The position numbers were made by a program, and so were the translations under genes. Shown piece after piece: positions 50,784-60,459 of a stretch of 60,527 nucleotides of DNA (position 1 is the stretch's first letter; the number at the start of each line of letters is the position of its first letter). Under the pieces are notes generated by a model. The model was not told the origin of the DNA, did not search any database, and was given only the letters and a program-made list of their open reading frames with translations. The stretch lies in assembly GCA_900321275.1 (NCBI GenBank), contig ONVI01000019.1:824-61350 (forward strand). Reading direction: 5' to 3'. Source of the DNA: an uncultured Eubacteriales bacterium (GTDB lineage Bacteria; Bacillota; Clostridia; Oscillospirales; Oscillospiraceae).

Positions 50784-52337
50784 ATGGATTGGAATTTACT
50801 GTTTTCCAGCTACGCGAATGTCTTTCTTGACCCCACCGTCCTGCTCATGACCCTGCTGGGCGCCGTCGGCGGCGTACTGCTGGGCGCAATCCCCGGCATG
50901 ACGGCGACGATGGGCGTGGCCCTCCTGATCCCGTTCTCCTTCGGCATGGATCTGATCCCCTCCGTCGGTCTGCTGCTGGGCATCTACTGCGGCGGCATGT
51001 ACGGCGGCTCCATCTCCGCGATCCTGATCCACGCGCCCGGCACCCCCTCCGCGGCGGCGACGCTGCTGGACGGCTACCCCATGGCCCAGAAGGGCGAGGC
51101 GGGCAAGGCCCTGTCGGTGGCCATGTTTTCCTCCTTCTGCGGCGGCGTGATCGGCGCTTTGATCATGACCTTCCTCTCCCCGCTGGTGGCGAAGGTCGCG
51201 ATGAAGTTTACCTCGGCAGAGATGCTGATGCTCGCGGTCTTCGGCCTGTCGGTCATCATCTCCATTTCGGGCAAGTCCATCTCCAAGGGCCTCATCAGCG
51301 CGTTCTTCGGCATGCTGCTGTGCACCATCGGCCTTGACCCGACTTACTCCAAGCAGCGCTTCACCTTCGGCATCACGAGCCTCAAGGGCGGCCTGAGCTT
51401 CATTCCCGTGCTCATCGGCCTCTTTGCCGTGGCCGAAGTCATTGCCGGTGTCGAGCGCATCATCGCCGGACGCGAGAGCGCGCAGGCCAAGTCCACCGAG
51501 AAGATCACCCGCGTCCTGCCCGACGGCAAGACCATCAAGCAGATCTGGCCGAACATCCTCTCCGGCGGCATCATCGGCACCTTCATCGGCGCCATCCCCG
51601 GCGCGGGCGGCGACATTGCGGTGTTCGTCTCCTATGCCTTCAACAAGGGAACCTCCAAGCACCCCGAAAAGTGGGGCACCGGCATCCCCAACGGCGTCGC
51701 TTCGACCGAGTCGGCAAACAACGGCTGCTCCGGCGGCGCGATGATCCCGCTGCTGAGCCTCGGCGTGCCCGGCGATTCCGTCACGGCGATCCTTCTCGGC
51801 GCCTTCATCATGAAGGGCATCCAGCCCGGACCCATGATGTATGTGTCCGAGCTTCCCACCGTGTATAAGGTCTTCGCGGCGCTGATGCTGGCAAACCTTG
51901 CGATGCTGATCGTCGGGTGCGCGGGCGTGCGCGTCTTTGCCAAGATCGTGTCGCTCGAAAAGCGCATGCTCTATCCCATCATTCTGGTGGTGTCGCTGCT
52001 CGGCGCGTTCTCCATCAACAAGAACGTGTTCGACGTGGGCGTGTGCGTTGCCTTCGGCGTGATCGGCTGGCTCATGAACAAGTATGAGTTCCCGCTCTCC
52101 CCGATCCTGCTGGCCCTGATTCTCGGCCCCATGTGCGAGCAGAACTTTGTCCGCTTCATGGATCTCAACAAGGGTGACTTCGGTCAGATCATCCACTATC
52201 CCATCGCGATCGGCTTCTTTGTGGTTGCCGTCGGCGTTGTGGTCTACTCGCTGATCAATCAGAAGAAGATCAACAAACGGGAAAAAGAGGCGCTGGCCAA
52301 AGCGGGCGTGGAGGATGTCTCCTTCGCGCAGGAGTAA
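50784..52337 (+). CDS. Tripartite tricarboxylate transporter large subunit (TctA)
   Basis: 517-aa channel-forming membrane protein with about 11-12 helices. Family motifs: GAIPGMTATMGVALLIPFSFGM, YCGGMYGGSISAILIHAPGTPSAAATLLDGYPMAQKGEAGKAL, the second-half repeat GAIPGAGGDIAVFVSY, and LGVPGDSVTAILLGAFIMKGIQPGP. Uses an ion gradient to move a carboxylate delivered by TctC. A hairpin without a T run follows, perhaps setting the ratio to downstream genes. Confidence 0.95.
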   Translation: MDWNLLFSSYANVFLDPTVLLMTLLGAVGGVLLGAIPGMTATMGVALLIPFSFGMDLIPSVGLLLGIYCGGMYGGSISAILIHAPGTPSAAATLLDGYPMAQKGEAGKALSVAMFSSFCGGVIGALIMTFLSPLVAKVAMKFTSAEMLMLAVFGLSVIISISGKSISKGLISAFFGMLLCTIGLDPTYSKQRFTFGITSLKGGLSFIPVLIGLFAVAEVIAGVERIIAGRESAQAKSTEKITRVLPDGKTIKQIWPNILSGGIIGTFIGAIPGAGGDIAVFVSYAFNKGTSKHPEKWGTGIPNGVASTESANNGCSGGAMIPLLSLGVPGDSVTAILLGAFIMKGIQPGPMMYVSELPTVYKVFAALMLANLAMLIVGCAGVRVFAKIVSLEKRMLYPIILVVSLLGAFSINKNVFDVGVCVAFGVIGWLMNKYEFPLSPILLALILGPMCEQNFVRFMDLNKGDFGQIIHYPIAIGFFVVAVGVVVYSLINQKKINKREKEALAKAGVEDVSFAQE

Positions 52338-52349
52338 TAAACGAAGCAA

Positions 52350-52380
52350 AAGCGTCCCGGAGACAGCCTTCGGGACGCTT
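52350..52380 (+). terminator. Hairpin after tctA
   Basis: AAGCGTCCCG (52350-52359) pairs perfectly with CGGGACGCTT (52371-52380) around an 11-nt loop. Without a T run it may be a partial terminator or an mRNA 3'-end stabiliser. Confidence 0.6.
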
Positions 52381-52420
52381 GCCATAACAATGAAAGCTAT
52401 AAGTTTTTTGGAGTAAATGC

Positions 52421-53371
52421 ATGAAACCCGACACAGCAAAGACTGATTTTCTTTCCACCCTTCCCGGCATCCTGACCGCCGCCGTTGCGGCCAATCTGCT
52501 CTGGGGCAGCGCAGCGCCCTGCATCAAGCTCGGCTATCAATATTTTGCCATTGCCGGGGAAGATACCCTGAGCCAGATTCTCTTCGCCGGGGTACGCTTT
52601 ACCCTCGCGGGAGCCCTGACCATCCTGATCGGCAGTCTTCTGCGCCGCCGGCTCCTGCTGCCGAAGCGCGGCTCCGGCGGGATGATCCTGTCCCTTGCCA
52701 TGATGCAGACGGTCATTCAGTATACCTTCTTTTATATCGGCCTGTCCCACGCGCCGGGCTACAAGGGCTCCATCATTTCTCCCACCAGCACCTTTTTTGC
52801 CCTGCTGATCGCCGCGCTTGTTTTCCGGCAGGAGAAGCTCACGGCGAGAAAGCTGCTGGGCTGTCTGATCGGCTTTGCGGGCGTGCTTGTGGTCAGCATG
52901 ACAGGCGGACTCGACGGCGGCGTGCGCCTGGACGGCGAGGGTTTTCTTGTTCTGGCCGCGGCCTCGTACGGCTGCTCGTCGGTACTCATCAAGCGTTACT
53001 CCTCGCGGGAAGATCCCGTCGTGCTCAGCGGCTGGCAGTTTCTGCTCGGCGGACTGCTGATGACGGCGGCGGCCCTGCTCGGCGGCGGAAGGCTGCGCGC
53101 GGTTTCTGCGGGCGCATGGCCGCTGATGCTGTATCTGGGCCTTCTCTCCGCCGTTGCGTATTCTTTGTGGTCCCTGCTGCTGCAGCGGCACCCGGTTTCT
53201 CGCATCATGGTTTTCTCCTTCCTGAACCCGGTGTTCGGCGTGGTTTTGTCGGCGCTGCTGCTGGGGGAAGGAAAGATCCTGAACATTCCGCGCTGCGCGC
53301 TTGCGATGGTGCTGGTCTGCCTCGGCGTCTGGATCGTGAACCGCCCTGCAAAGCAGGCGGAAATTCCCTGA
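52421..53371 (+). CDS. DMT/EamA-family transporter
   Basis: 316 aa, ten hydrophobic helices in two EamA halves: LPGILTAAVAANLLWGSAAPCIK, FAGVRFTLAGALTILIGSLL, FYIGLSHAPGYKGSIISPTSTFFALLIAALVFRQEKLT and, in half two, AASYGCSSVLIKRYS and VFSFLNPVFGVVLSALLLGE. The GXXG..R pattern near the end of each half fits drug/metabolite exporters. It lies in the sugar-acid island and may export or import an intermediate (inference). Confidence 0.9.
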   Translation: MKPDTAKTDFLSTLPGILTAAVAANLLWGSAAPCIKLGYQYFAIAGEDTLSQILFAGVRFTLAGALTILIGSLLRRRLLLPKRGSGGMILSLAMMQTVIQYTFFYIGLSHAPGYKGSIISPTSTFFALLIAALVFRQEKLTARKLLGCLIGFAGVLVVSMTGGLDGGVRLDGEGFLVLAAASYGCSSVLIKRYSSREDPVVLSGWQFLLGGLLMTAAALLGGGRLRAVSAGAWPLMLYLGLLSAVAYSLWSLLLQRHPVSRIMVFSFLNPVFGVVLSALLLGEGKILNIPRCALAMVLVCLGVWIVNRPAKQAEIP

Positions 53372-53392
53372 ATAAACGGAAAGGAAGATTCT

Positions 53393-54424
53393 ATGAAAGC
53401 GGCAGTTTTGAAAAACTGGTTTGATCTCGAGCTCACCGACATTCCCATGCCGGTGCCGGACGAGCGGGAGGCGCTCATCAAGGTCCGCTACGGCGGCGTC
53501 TGCGGCTCGGACATGACCGTCTATCGCGGCAAGCACATGACCGCGACGGTGCCCACCGTGCTCTGCCATGAAATTCTGGGCAATATCGTCACTCTTCCCG
53601 CGGACTATGACGGGCCCTTCAAGGTCGGTCAGCGCGTGCTGATGAACCCGGTCATCTCCTGCGGACACTGCGCGGCCTGCAGGCGCGGCCTTCCGCATGT
53701 GTGCGAAAACCTCAAGCTTCTCGGTATCCATGTCGACGGCGGCTTTGCGGAATACACCAAGGTGGGCGTCGACAAGCTCTGCGCCCTCGATGACGATATT
53801 CCCGACGAGGTCGCCATCCTCGGCGAGCCCTTTGCCGTCGGCTATCATGTGATGCTCCGCAGTCAGGTGCAGCCGGGCGACAAAATCTTCATCTCCGGCG
53901 GCGCGACCGTCGGCCTGTATATTGCGATCTTTGCCAAGGCCTTCGGCGCGGGGCGGGTCATCATCTCCGAGATCAACGAGCCGCGCCGTCAGTTTGTGGA
54001 GTCCATGGGCATTGAGACCATCAATCCCGCCCGGACCGACGCCATGGATCTCATGCGCGAGGTCACGGACGGCGGCGGCTTCGACATTGTTTACGACACC
54101 TCGGGCGCGGCGTCCGCCGTTCTGCAGATGCCGGATCTGACCCGCTGCGGCGGCAAGATGCTCTCGCTGGGGCTCTCCGGCGACGCATACCAGTTCATCA
54201 TCGGCAAGGTCTCCTTCAAGGAGATCACTCTGATCGGCAACCGCCTGTATTCGCAGGAGGATTTTGAAAACGGCGTCCGTTTTCTGGAGGACAACTGGCG
54301 CAGCCTCGGCCTCGACCGCATGGTCACGGATCGCCTGACGCTGCGCGACATCGACAAGGCCATTCAGATGATGATCGACGGTACCAATCTCTGCAAGATC
54401 ATCATCGACTGCCAAAAGGTATAA
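53393..54424 (+). CDS. Zinc-dependent medium-chain alcohol/polyol dehydrogenase
   Basis: 343-aa NAD(P)-dependent dehydrogenase. Catalytic zinc ligands in GVCGSDMTVYRG and LCHEILG, structural zinc in CGHCAACRRGLPHVC, and a Rossmann core IFISGGATVGLYIAIFAKAFGAGRVIISEI. The usual GLG..G is SGGATVG here. It probably oxidises a hydroxyl of a sugar acid or polyol before KDG formation (inferred from neighbours). 21 nt after the EamA gene, ribosome site GGAAAGGAAG. Confidence 0.93.
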   Translation: MKAAVLKNWFDLELTDIPMPVPDEREALIKVRYGGVCGSDMTVYRGKHMTATVPTVLCHEILGNIVTLPADYDGPFKVGQRVLMNPVISCGHCAACRRGLPHVCENLKLLGIHVDGGFAEYTKVGVDKLCALDDDIPDEVAILGEPFAVGYHVMLRSQVQPGDKIFISGGATVGLYIAIFAKAFGAGRVIISEINEPRRQFVESMGIETINPARTDAMDLMREVTDGGGFDIVYDTSGAASAVLQMPDLTRCGGKMLSLGLSGDAYQFIIGKVSFKEITLIGNRLYSQEDFENGVRFLEDNWRSLGLDRMVTDRLTLRDIDKAIQMMIDGTNLCKIIIDCQKV

Positions 54425-54443
54425 AAGACAGGAGGATATACGC

Positions 54444-55373
54444 ATGCCTCAGAAGCTCTATCCCTCGGCGCACATCCTTGAGATATTCATGCCCTTCCTG
54501 CACAATGAAAAACGCCTGATCGAAGTTCTGCAGAAGATCGCGGAGATGGATTTCTACCGCAATGTGGAGCTGCCGGCCTTTCCCACAAAGGAACACCGGG
54601 ACACCGTGCGCCGCATCCTCCGGGACAACGACCTGACCGCCGTTACCTATGCCGCCCCATATCTCAATGAACGGGGAATGTCCCTCTGTGACCTGAATGA
54701 CCGGCGCCGCGCGGAGACGATCCGTTATCTGAAAAAGCAGGCCGACTTTGCCGCCGAGTGCGGGTACATGACCTTCGGCGTGCCGAGCGGGCCCTATCCC
54801 GGCGATGAATTTCACGACGAGGCCATGGCTGTTCAGGCGGACGCCCTCGCGCGGATCGCCGACTATACGGCGCTGCTGGGGATGAACTGCAGCATTGAGC
54901 CGCTGGACCGCCATGTACACAAGAAAGCGCTGATCGGCCCGATGGATGAGGTCGTCTCGTGGTTTAAGCCCCTGCACAAGGCCCACCCCAATCTCTTCCT
55001 GCACTGGGACAGCGCACACGAGCAGCTCGGCGGACTCGGCATATTCAACACACTGGACATGGCGGCGCCGTATCTGAGCCAGATCCATCTCTGCGACTGC
55101 ATCGACGATGCGGCACACCCCTGCTTCGGCGACCTGCACATGGACCCGGCCGAGGCGCCCGACTGGAAAACGGAGGGCTTTCTGACCCCCGAGACCGGCG
55201 CGGAGATCATCCGCCGCGCGGCCTCCTTCGACAAGCCCGAGGGTGTGCGCCGCTTCTGGGTCTCCGTTGAAGTGCAGGGCCACAAGGGAGACAATCTCTG
55301 GCACAAGGAGCGCATCGCGCGGGAATTTCTCACGCACTGCTGGGAAGAATCCGGCGTGGAGATGAGCCGCTGA
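54444..55373 (+). CDS. TIM-barrel sugar-phosphate isomerase/epimerase-like protein
   Basis: 309 aa resembling the xylose-isomerase-like (AP endonuclease 2) TIM barrels. Metal-binding type residues occur in NCSIEPLDRHVHKKAL (Glu), LFLHWDSAHEQLGG (Asp, His), QIHLCDCIDDA (His, Asp), and a late Glu in FWVSVEVQGHKG. Hence an isomerase or epimerase acting on the sugar or ketose intermediate made by the adjacent dehydrogenase. Exact reaction unknown. Preceded by AGGAGGATATACGC. Confidence 0.82.
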   Translation: MPQKLYPSAHILEIFMPFLHNEKRLIEVLQKIAEMDFYRNVELPAFPTKEHRDTVRRILRDNDLTAVTYAAPYLNERGMSLCDLNDRRRAETIRYLKKQADFAAECGYMTFGVPSGPYPGDEFHDEAMAVQADALARIADYTALLGMNCSIEPLDRHVHKKALIGPMDEVVSWFKPLHKAHPNLFLHWDSAHEQLGGLGIFNTLDMAAPYLSQIHLCDCIDDAAHPCFGDLHMDPAEAPDWKTEGFLTPETGAEIIRRAASFDKPEGVRRFWVSVEVQGHKGDNLWHKERIAREFLTHCWEESGVEMSR

Positions 55374-55497
55374 AAAGGCGCGCCGGCATGAAAGTCAAAA
55401 AGACAGCCCTTGCCGGACGCAGCAAATGCTATGCCGCCGCTTCGCTGCAGGATCAGGGGAAGTGCCGCTTCGTCGCGGCGGCGGAAAAGGAGCAGAC

Positions 55498-56457
55498 ATG
55501 AAAAAGAATGTACTTGTTCTCTTGCCTGTGGAGGCAAGACATAAAGAGAAGCTTGAAGCGGCGGGCGCGGGCTGCTGCTTTGTTTACAGCGATCCCGATA
55601 CCGTGACCGAAGAACAGATCCGGGCGGCAAACATCATTCTCGGTCTGCCGAAGGCGGACATGCTCAAGGCATCGGAGAATCTTGAATGGCTGCAGCTTGC
55701 CTCCGCCGGGACAGATCCCTATATCGTGCCGGGGGTGCTGCATCCGAAGACGCTGCTCACCAACGCCACCGGCGCGTACAGCAAGGCGGTCGCGGAGCAT
55801 GCTTTTGCCCTGACGCTCATGCTGACCAAAAAACTCCATCTCTACCGGGATGAACAGCGCAGCAGGCGCTGGAGCGATCACGGCGCGGTGTCGTCGCTTT
55901 CCGACAGCACCGTCGCGGTCGTCGGCCTCGGCGATATCGGCAGGGCGTATGCGCGCCTTGTCAAAGCGATGGGCGCGTACGTGATCGGCGTCAAGCGGCG
56001 CGGCGGCAATTGCCCGGAATATGCAGACGAGCTGGTGCTGACGCAGGATCTTGACAGTGTCCTGCCGCGCGCGGACGTCGTCATGTCCATTCTGCCGAAT
56101 ACCGCCGCCACCCGGTATATCTATACGGACAGGAGCTTTGACGGCATGAAGGACAGCGCGGTTTTCATCAATTGCGGCCGCGGCAATGCCGTTTCCGCCG
56201 AGGTGCTTTACCGCGCACTGTCCGCGCATAAGATTGCCGCCGCCGGAGTCGATGTGACGGAGGAGGAACCGCTCCCCGCCGACAGCCCTCTTTGGGGGCT
56301 TGAAAACCTTGTCATCACGCCGCACATCTCCGGCGGCTTCCATCTGCCGGAGACCTTTGAACGCATTGTGGACATTGCGGCAGGCAATCTTGCCGCTTTC
56401 CTTGCGGGCGGGGAACTGCGCAGCGTGGTGGACTTCACCACCGGATATGCGAGGTAG
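55498..56457 (+). CDS. D-2-hydroxyacid dehydrogenase
   Basis: 319-aa NAD(P)-dependent enzyme of the glycerate/phosphoglycerate dehydrogenase family, reducing a 2-keto acid or the reverse. Nucleotide-binding VAVVGLGDIGRAYARLVKAMG, catalytic Arg in NCGRGNAV, Glu in the DVTEEEPLPADSPLW segment, and catalytic His in TPHISGG. Start ATG 55498 after AAAGGAG; the longer frame to 55426 has no ribosome site. Last gene of the island, followed by a strong terminator. Confidence 0.92.
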   Translation: MKKNVLVLLPVEARHKEKLEAAGAGCCFVYSDPDTVTEEQIRAANIILGLPKADMLKASENLEWLQLASAGTDPYIVPGVLHPKTLLTNATGAYSKAVAEHAFALTLMLTKKLHLYRDEQRSRRWSDHGAVSSLSDSTVAVVGLGDIGRAYARLVKAMGAYVIGVKRRGGNCPEYADELVLTQDLDSVLPRADVVMSILPNTAATRYIYTDRSFDGMKDSAVFINCGRGNAVSAEVLYRALSAHKIAAAGVDVTEEEPLPADSPLWGLENLVITPHISGGFHLPETFERIVDIAAGNLAAFLAGGELRSVVDFTTGYAR

Positions 56458-56510
56458 AGTTTCCCTTACAACAATTTGGGAAGCCTCGTGATACCTGGCT
56501 GAAAACACGA

Positions 56511-56557
56511 AATCCGAACCCGTCTTCCACAGGGAAGATCTGGTTCGGATTTTGTTG
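56511..56557 (+). terminator. Terminator closing the sugar-acid island
   Basis: AAATCCGAACC (56511-56521) with GGTTCGGATTT (56543-56553), an inner GTCTTCC/GGGAAGAT stem, followed by TGTTGGTTTGT. Confidence 0.8.
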
Positions 56558-56596
56558 GTTTGTGTCTGCACGGCATACTTGATACAATACACCTTA

Positions 56597-57112
56597 TCAG
56601 AGTGAGCGGGTACATTTGTTGCAGACAGCCAGAAGAGCAGGCTGTTCCCAATCCTCAAAGGACGCAAGATTCACAACGGTATTTTCGCCGCGCGCCGCCC
56701 AGAAACGAAAAGTGATCGCATAGCAGCCGTCCGGGAAGTCTTCCCTGTTTACCAGTTCGCCTCCGTCATCATAGCTTGCCAATATCAGGAACAGCATATC
56801 CGGTTCTTCGTGCTCTAACTGCTGCATCCAAGCCTTTATGATCCCGATTGATTCTATGAGGATCCCCGGGATCTGATCCTCTGCGTATGCATCGAGATGC
56901 ACTTCATTTCCATCCCATTCCAAGCGTGAAAGATCTTCCGATGCAGAAACACCATTCTGATCCAAATGCCAAAAATCCGAGACGCCCCAATACGGTCTGC
57001 CCGCCTGATCCCGTTTCTTCCAGATCGGATACGCATTATCGGCAGAGATGTCATCAACATTGATCTTATGCTGCTGAAACAGCAGTTTCATGGCCTTGTT
57101 TGACTGTATCAT
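56597..57112 (-). CDS. Hypothetical protein, AT-richer orphan
   Basis: 171 aa, no family recognised and no signal peptide or membrane helix. It is soluble and acidic, with many Trp and Asp/Glu (VSDFWHLDQNG, DDGGELVNREDFPDGCYAITF). The codon use is clearly more AT-rich than in the neighbours, suggesting recent acquisition; size and composition recall toxin-immunity or SMI1-like proteins, but I cannot support that. ATG 57112 follows AAGGGGTG by about 9 nt; ATG 57136 would overlap that ribosome site. It stands right after the tRNA-Leu terminator. Confidence 0.7.
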   Translation of the reverse strand: MIQSNKAMKLLFQQHKINVDDISADNAYPIWKKRDQAGRPYWGVSDFWHLDQNGVSASEDLSRLEWDGNEVHLDAYAEDQIPGILIESIGIIKAWMQQLEHEEPDMLFLILASYDDGGELVNREDFPDGCYAITFRFWAARGENTVVNLASFEDWEQPALLAVCNKCTRSL

Positions 57113-57141
57113 GCCTGCTTTCACCCCTTCCAGCATATCAC

Positions 57142-57184
57142 AAAAAAATCATCCCCGCAACTTGTATCAAGCTGCGGGGATGAT
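57142..57184 (-). terminator. Terminator downstream of tRNA-Leu
   Basis: ATCATCCCCGCA and TGCGGGGATGAT pair with an inner CTTG/CAAG, followed on the minus strand by seven T. It insulates the hypothetical gene from the tRNA transcript. Confidence 0.85.
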
Positions 57185-57226
57185 CTGGTGCACCAGGGCA
57201 ATCCAAATCCGAACCGTTCCCCATAA

Positions 57227-57262
57227 CCGAAACGGGAGTCCCCCGTGAGACTCCCGTTTCGG
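57227..57262. repeat. Perfect 14-bp hairpin
   Basis: CCGAAACGGGAGTC and GACTCCCGTTTCGG around CCCCGTGA. A second long imperfect stem (AAGAAGGAGCCAAC with GTTGGCTTCTTCT, 57270-57334) lies next to it. Both are within the tRNA-Leu 3' trailer. Confidence 0.65.
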
Positions 57263-57338
57263 AAAGGAAGAAGGAGCCAACGGATACGGAGCTTTCGCCG
57301 CCCCGGCGGAAGCGGAGTGCAGTTGGCTTCTTCTGACG

Positions 57339-57424
57339 TGGTGCCGGTGGCCGGACTCGAACCGGCACGGGATCGCTCCCAGGGGATTTTAAGTCCCCGG
57401 TGTCTACCGTTCCACCACACCGGC
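57339..57424 (-). tRNA. tRNA-Leu (anticodon TAA)
   Basis: 86-nt class II tRNA with a long variable arm and CCA encoded. Acceptor GCCGGTG with CACCGGC, anticodon stem GGGGA/TCCCC with loop CTTAAAA (TAA, reads UUA/UUG), T arm CCGGTTCGAGTCCGG. Confidence 0.97.
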
Positions 57425-57505
57425 ATGTGCGCGTATAATGTATCACGCGCCGGGGCGTTCGTCAAGAAATACCGGTCTCCCGGCTGCGCCCGATAACAGA
57501 AACCT

Positions 57506-57540
57506 AAAAAACAAGCGGCATTGAGCCGCTTGTTTTTGTG
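57506..57540. terminator. Terminator of rpsF-ssb-rpsR
   Basis: AAACAAGCGGC (57509-57519), loop ATTGA, GCCGCTTGTTT (57525-57535), with A/T runs on both sides; just past the rpsR stop on the minus strand. Confidence 0.88.
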
Positions 57541-57545
57541 ATGGT

Positions 57546-57785
57546 TTAGTCGGTCACGTAGGGCAGGAGAGCGATCTGACGGGCTCTCTTGATGGCCTCG
57601 GTGAGCTCGCGCTGATGCATGGCGCAGACGCCGGTGGTGCGGCGGGGCAGGATCTTGCTGCGCTCGGACATGAAGCGGCGGAGCTTGGCGGTGTCCTTAT
57701 AGTCGATGAACGTGGCCTTGTCAACGCAGAACTGGCAAACTTTTCTGCGCTTGCGGTTCTTGGGATTGTTCTTATCGAAAGCCAA
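57546..57785 (-). CDS. rpsR: 30S ribosomal protein S18
   Basis: 79 aa. Family features: [58 protein letters not shown] is split by typical landmarks such as FIDYKD, RRTTG and IALLPY. It carries a Cys pair (CQFC) and a third Cys (GVCAMH), which may bind zinc. Forms a heterodimer with S6 on the 30S platform. Third gene of the rpsF operon. Confidence 0.98.
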   Translation of the reverse strand: MAFDKNNPKNRKRRKVCQFCVDKATFIDYKDTAKLRRFMSERSKILPRRTTGVCAMHQRELTEAIKRARQIALLPYVTD

Positions 57786-57809
57786 AGCTGTATCCTCCTT
57801 ATTTCAATT

Positions 57810-58304
57810 TCAGAACGGCAGCTCGCCGTCGCCGTCATCCAGCTCCACAAAGGTGTTCGCGTTTGCGGGGGCACCGCTGCGGCCGGCGTCATATCCGCCG
57901 CCGTAGCTGCTCTGGGAGTTGGAGGAGTAGCTGTTCGAGTAATTGCTGCCGTAGTTGTCGGAACGGCCGGAGTCGCTGTCGCGGCGGCTCTCGCCGAAGT
58001 AGACGTTGTCCGCGTTGATCTCCCAGCTGGTGCGGTTGTTCCCGTCGCGATCCTGCCACTTGCGGGACTGCAGGCGGCCGGAAACGACGATCATACTGCC
58101 CTTGTGGAAGTACTTGGACACAAACTCGCCAGTGGAGCGCCAGGCGACGCAGTCGATGAAATCGGTCTGCCTCTCGCCGCCGTCGCGCCCGCCGAAATCG
58201 CGGTCGACCGCAACGGTGAAGCTGGTGACACTGACGCCGGCCTGCGTGGTACGCAGCTCGGGATCACGGGTCAGGCGGCCCATGATGACAATGTGGTTGA
58301 GCAT
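57810..58304 (-). CDS. ssb: Single-stranded DNA-binding protein
   Basis: 164-aa housekeeping SSB. OB fold at 1-105 (MLNHIVIMGRLTRDPELR, DFIDCVAWRSTGEFVSKYFHKG, VVSGRLQSRKWQD), a Ser/Asn/Tyr/Gly-rich flexible linker, and the acidic tail ELDDGDGELPF that recruits partner proteins. Between rpsF and rpsR in the usual order, 11 nt after rpsF. Confidence 0.98.
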   Translation of the reverse strand: MLNHIVIMGRLTRDPELRTTQAGVSVTSFTVAVDRDFGGRDGGERQTDFIDCVAWRSTGEFVSKYFHKGSMIVVSGRLQSRKWQDRDGNNRTSWEINADNVYFGESRRDSDSGRSDNYGSNYSNSYSSNSQSSYGGGYDAGRSGAPANANTFVELDDGDGELPF

Positions 58305-58315
58305 ATCGGTACCTC

Positions 58316-58612
58316 TTACTCAGCGCGCAGGGTGATCAGGCGACGCATGATGCCGTCGGTAATGCCGAGGATACGATCCAGCTCTGCGGGGAAGTCGGGG
58401 CCGCTCGTGAACTTCATGAGCACGTAGTAGCCTTCGGAAATGTAGTTGATTTCATAAGCGAGCTTGCGCTTGCCCATTTCCTCCATTTCCTCGAGCGTAC
58501 CATTTGCTTCCACAAGTCCTTTGAACTTCTCAACGAGCGCGGCGGTCTCTTCCTCCGTGAGGTTGGGATTGATGATGTACATCACTTCGTACTTTTCGCT
58601 TGCTTTTGCCAT
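58316..58612 (-). CDS. rpsF: 30S ribosomal protein S6
   Basis: 98 aa: YEVMYIINPNLTEEETAALVEKFK, KRKLAYEINYISEGYYVLMKF and ILGITDGIMRRLITL. Binds S18 and the central 16S domain. AGGAGG 7 nt before the ATG. Its leader (58613-58690) can form the hairpin TGTCCGAAAGGACG; in many bacteria the S6:S18 complex represses through an element at this position, but that is only suggested here. Confidence 0.97.
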   Translation of the reverse strand: MAKASEKYEVMYIINPNLTEEETAALVEKFKGLVEANGTLEEMEEMGKRKLAYEINYISEGYYVLMKFTSGPDFPAELDRILGITDGIMRRLITLRAE

Positions 58613-58691
58613 GGTTGCACCTCCTTTTGGTCTTTTGGCCCCCGCGCACAGGCGGGAGCAAGGATAGCCGTCCTTTCGGACAGGCTTAATA

Positions 58692-58719
58692 ATTATATCC
58701 TCTTTTGGGCAATTGTCAA
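58692..58719 (-). promoter_or_regulatory. Promoter of rpsF-ssb-rpsR
   Basis: Minus-strand TTGACA (58719-58714), 16-nt spacer, TATAAT (58697-58692). Both elements match the consensus fully; it begins just downstream of the CsoR-family gene. Confidence 0.88.
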
Positions 58720-58735
58720 GGATTTTTTATATAAA

Positions 58736-59119
58736 TCAGATAAACTTGTCGATTGCCTCGTTTAATTCCTCCAATGCGTGGTCGCCGCTCTCCACGCCGG
58801 CGATGCAGTGCTCGATATGGTCCTTGAGGATGATTCGGGCAGTGCTGTTGAGGGCCGAGCGCACCGCCGCCAGCTGTACCAGCACCTCGGTGCAGTCGCG
58901 CCCGTCCTCCACCATGCGCTTGACGGACTCCAAATGCCCGATGGCGCGGGACAGGCGGTTGACCACGGTTTTGGTCTGGGTGTGGTCGTGGTGGTGGATG
59001 TGCTCCCCCTCGTGGCTGTGGGTATGCGCATGGCTGTGGGCATGTTCCGGCTCCGCCTCGTGGGCGTGGACATGGCCGTCGCCGTGGTCGTGATAGTAGA
59101 GATTCTGTTCGTTTTCCAT
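58736..59119 (-). CDS. CsoR/FrmR-family regulator with His-rich extension
   Basis: 127-aa metal- or formaldehyde-sensing repressor. Residues about 50-127 are the all-helical CsoR core (VVNRLSRAIGHLESVKRMVEDGRDC, VRSALNSTARIILKDHIEHC). The metal-site Cys (GRDC), His and Cys (HIEHC, spacing four) are all present, which favours Cu(I) sensing. The first 50 residues contain 16 histidines in HxH patterns (HAHSHAHTHSHEGEHIHHH), unusual for a family of about 90 aa. No metal pump is adjacent. It lies alone between metK and rpsF. Confidence 0.88.
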   Translation of the reverse strand: MENEQNLYYHDHGDGHVHAHEAEPEHAHSHAHTHSHEGEHIHHHDHTQTKTVVNRLSRAIGHLESVKRMVEDGRDCTEVLVQLAAVRSALNSTARIILKDHIEHCIAGVESGDHALEELNEAIDKFI

Positions 59120-59189
59120 AAGTCTTGCCCTCGCTTTGCGAATCGGTACAGATAAACAGTTTGGCGTTAATGCGTCCCTTCGGCGCGAT

Positions 59190-60368
<1,179 letters not shown>

Positions 60369-60459
60369 GGTATATCCTCCAATTTATATATCAAAAATAC
60401 GTACAGGCGAAAGCTGCGGGGTTTCATACTATTATCCGATAAGGCGGTTTGAAAGATTT

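Noticed and set aside
50796-54445. Long minus-strand frames opposite tctA and the downstream genes
   Set aside because: Asp/His/Glu-rich shadow translations; the plus strand encodes complete, recognisable transporters and enzymes in tight operon order.
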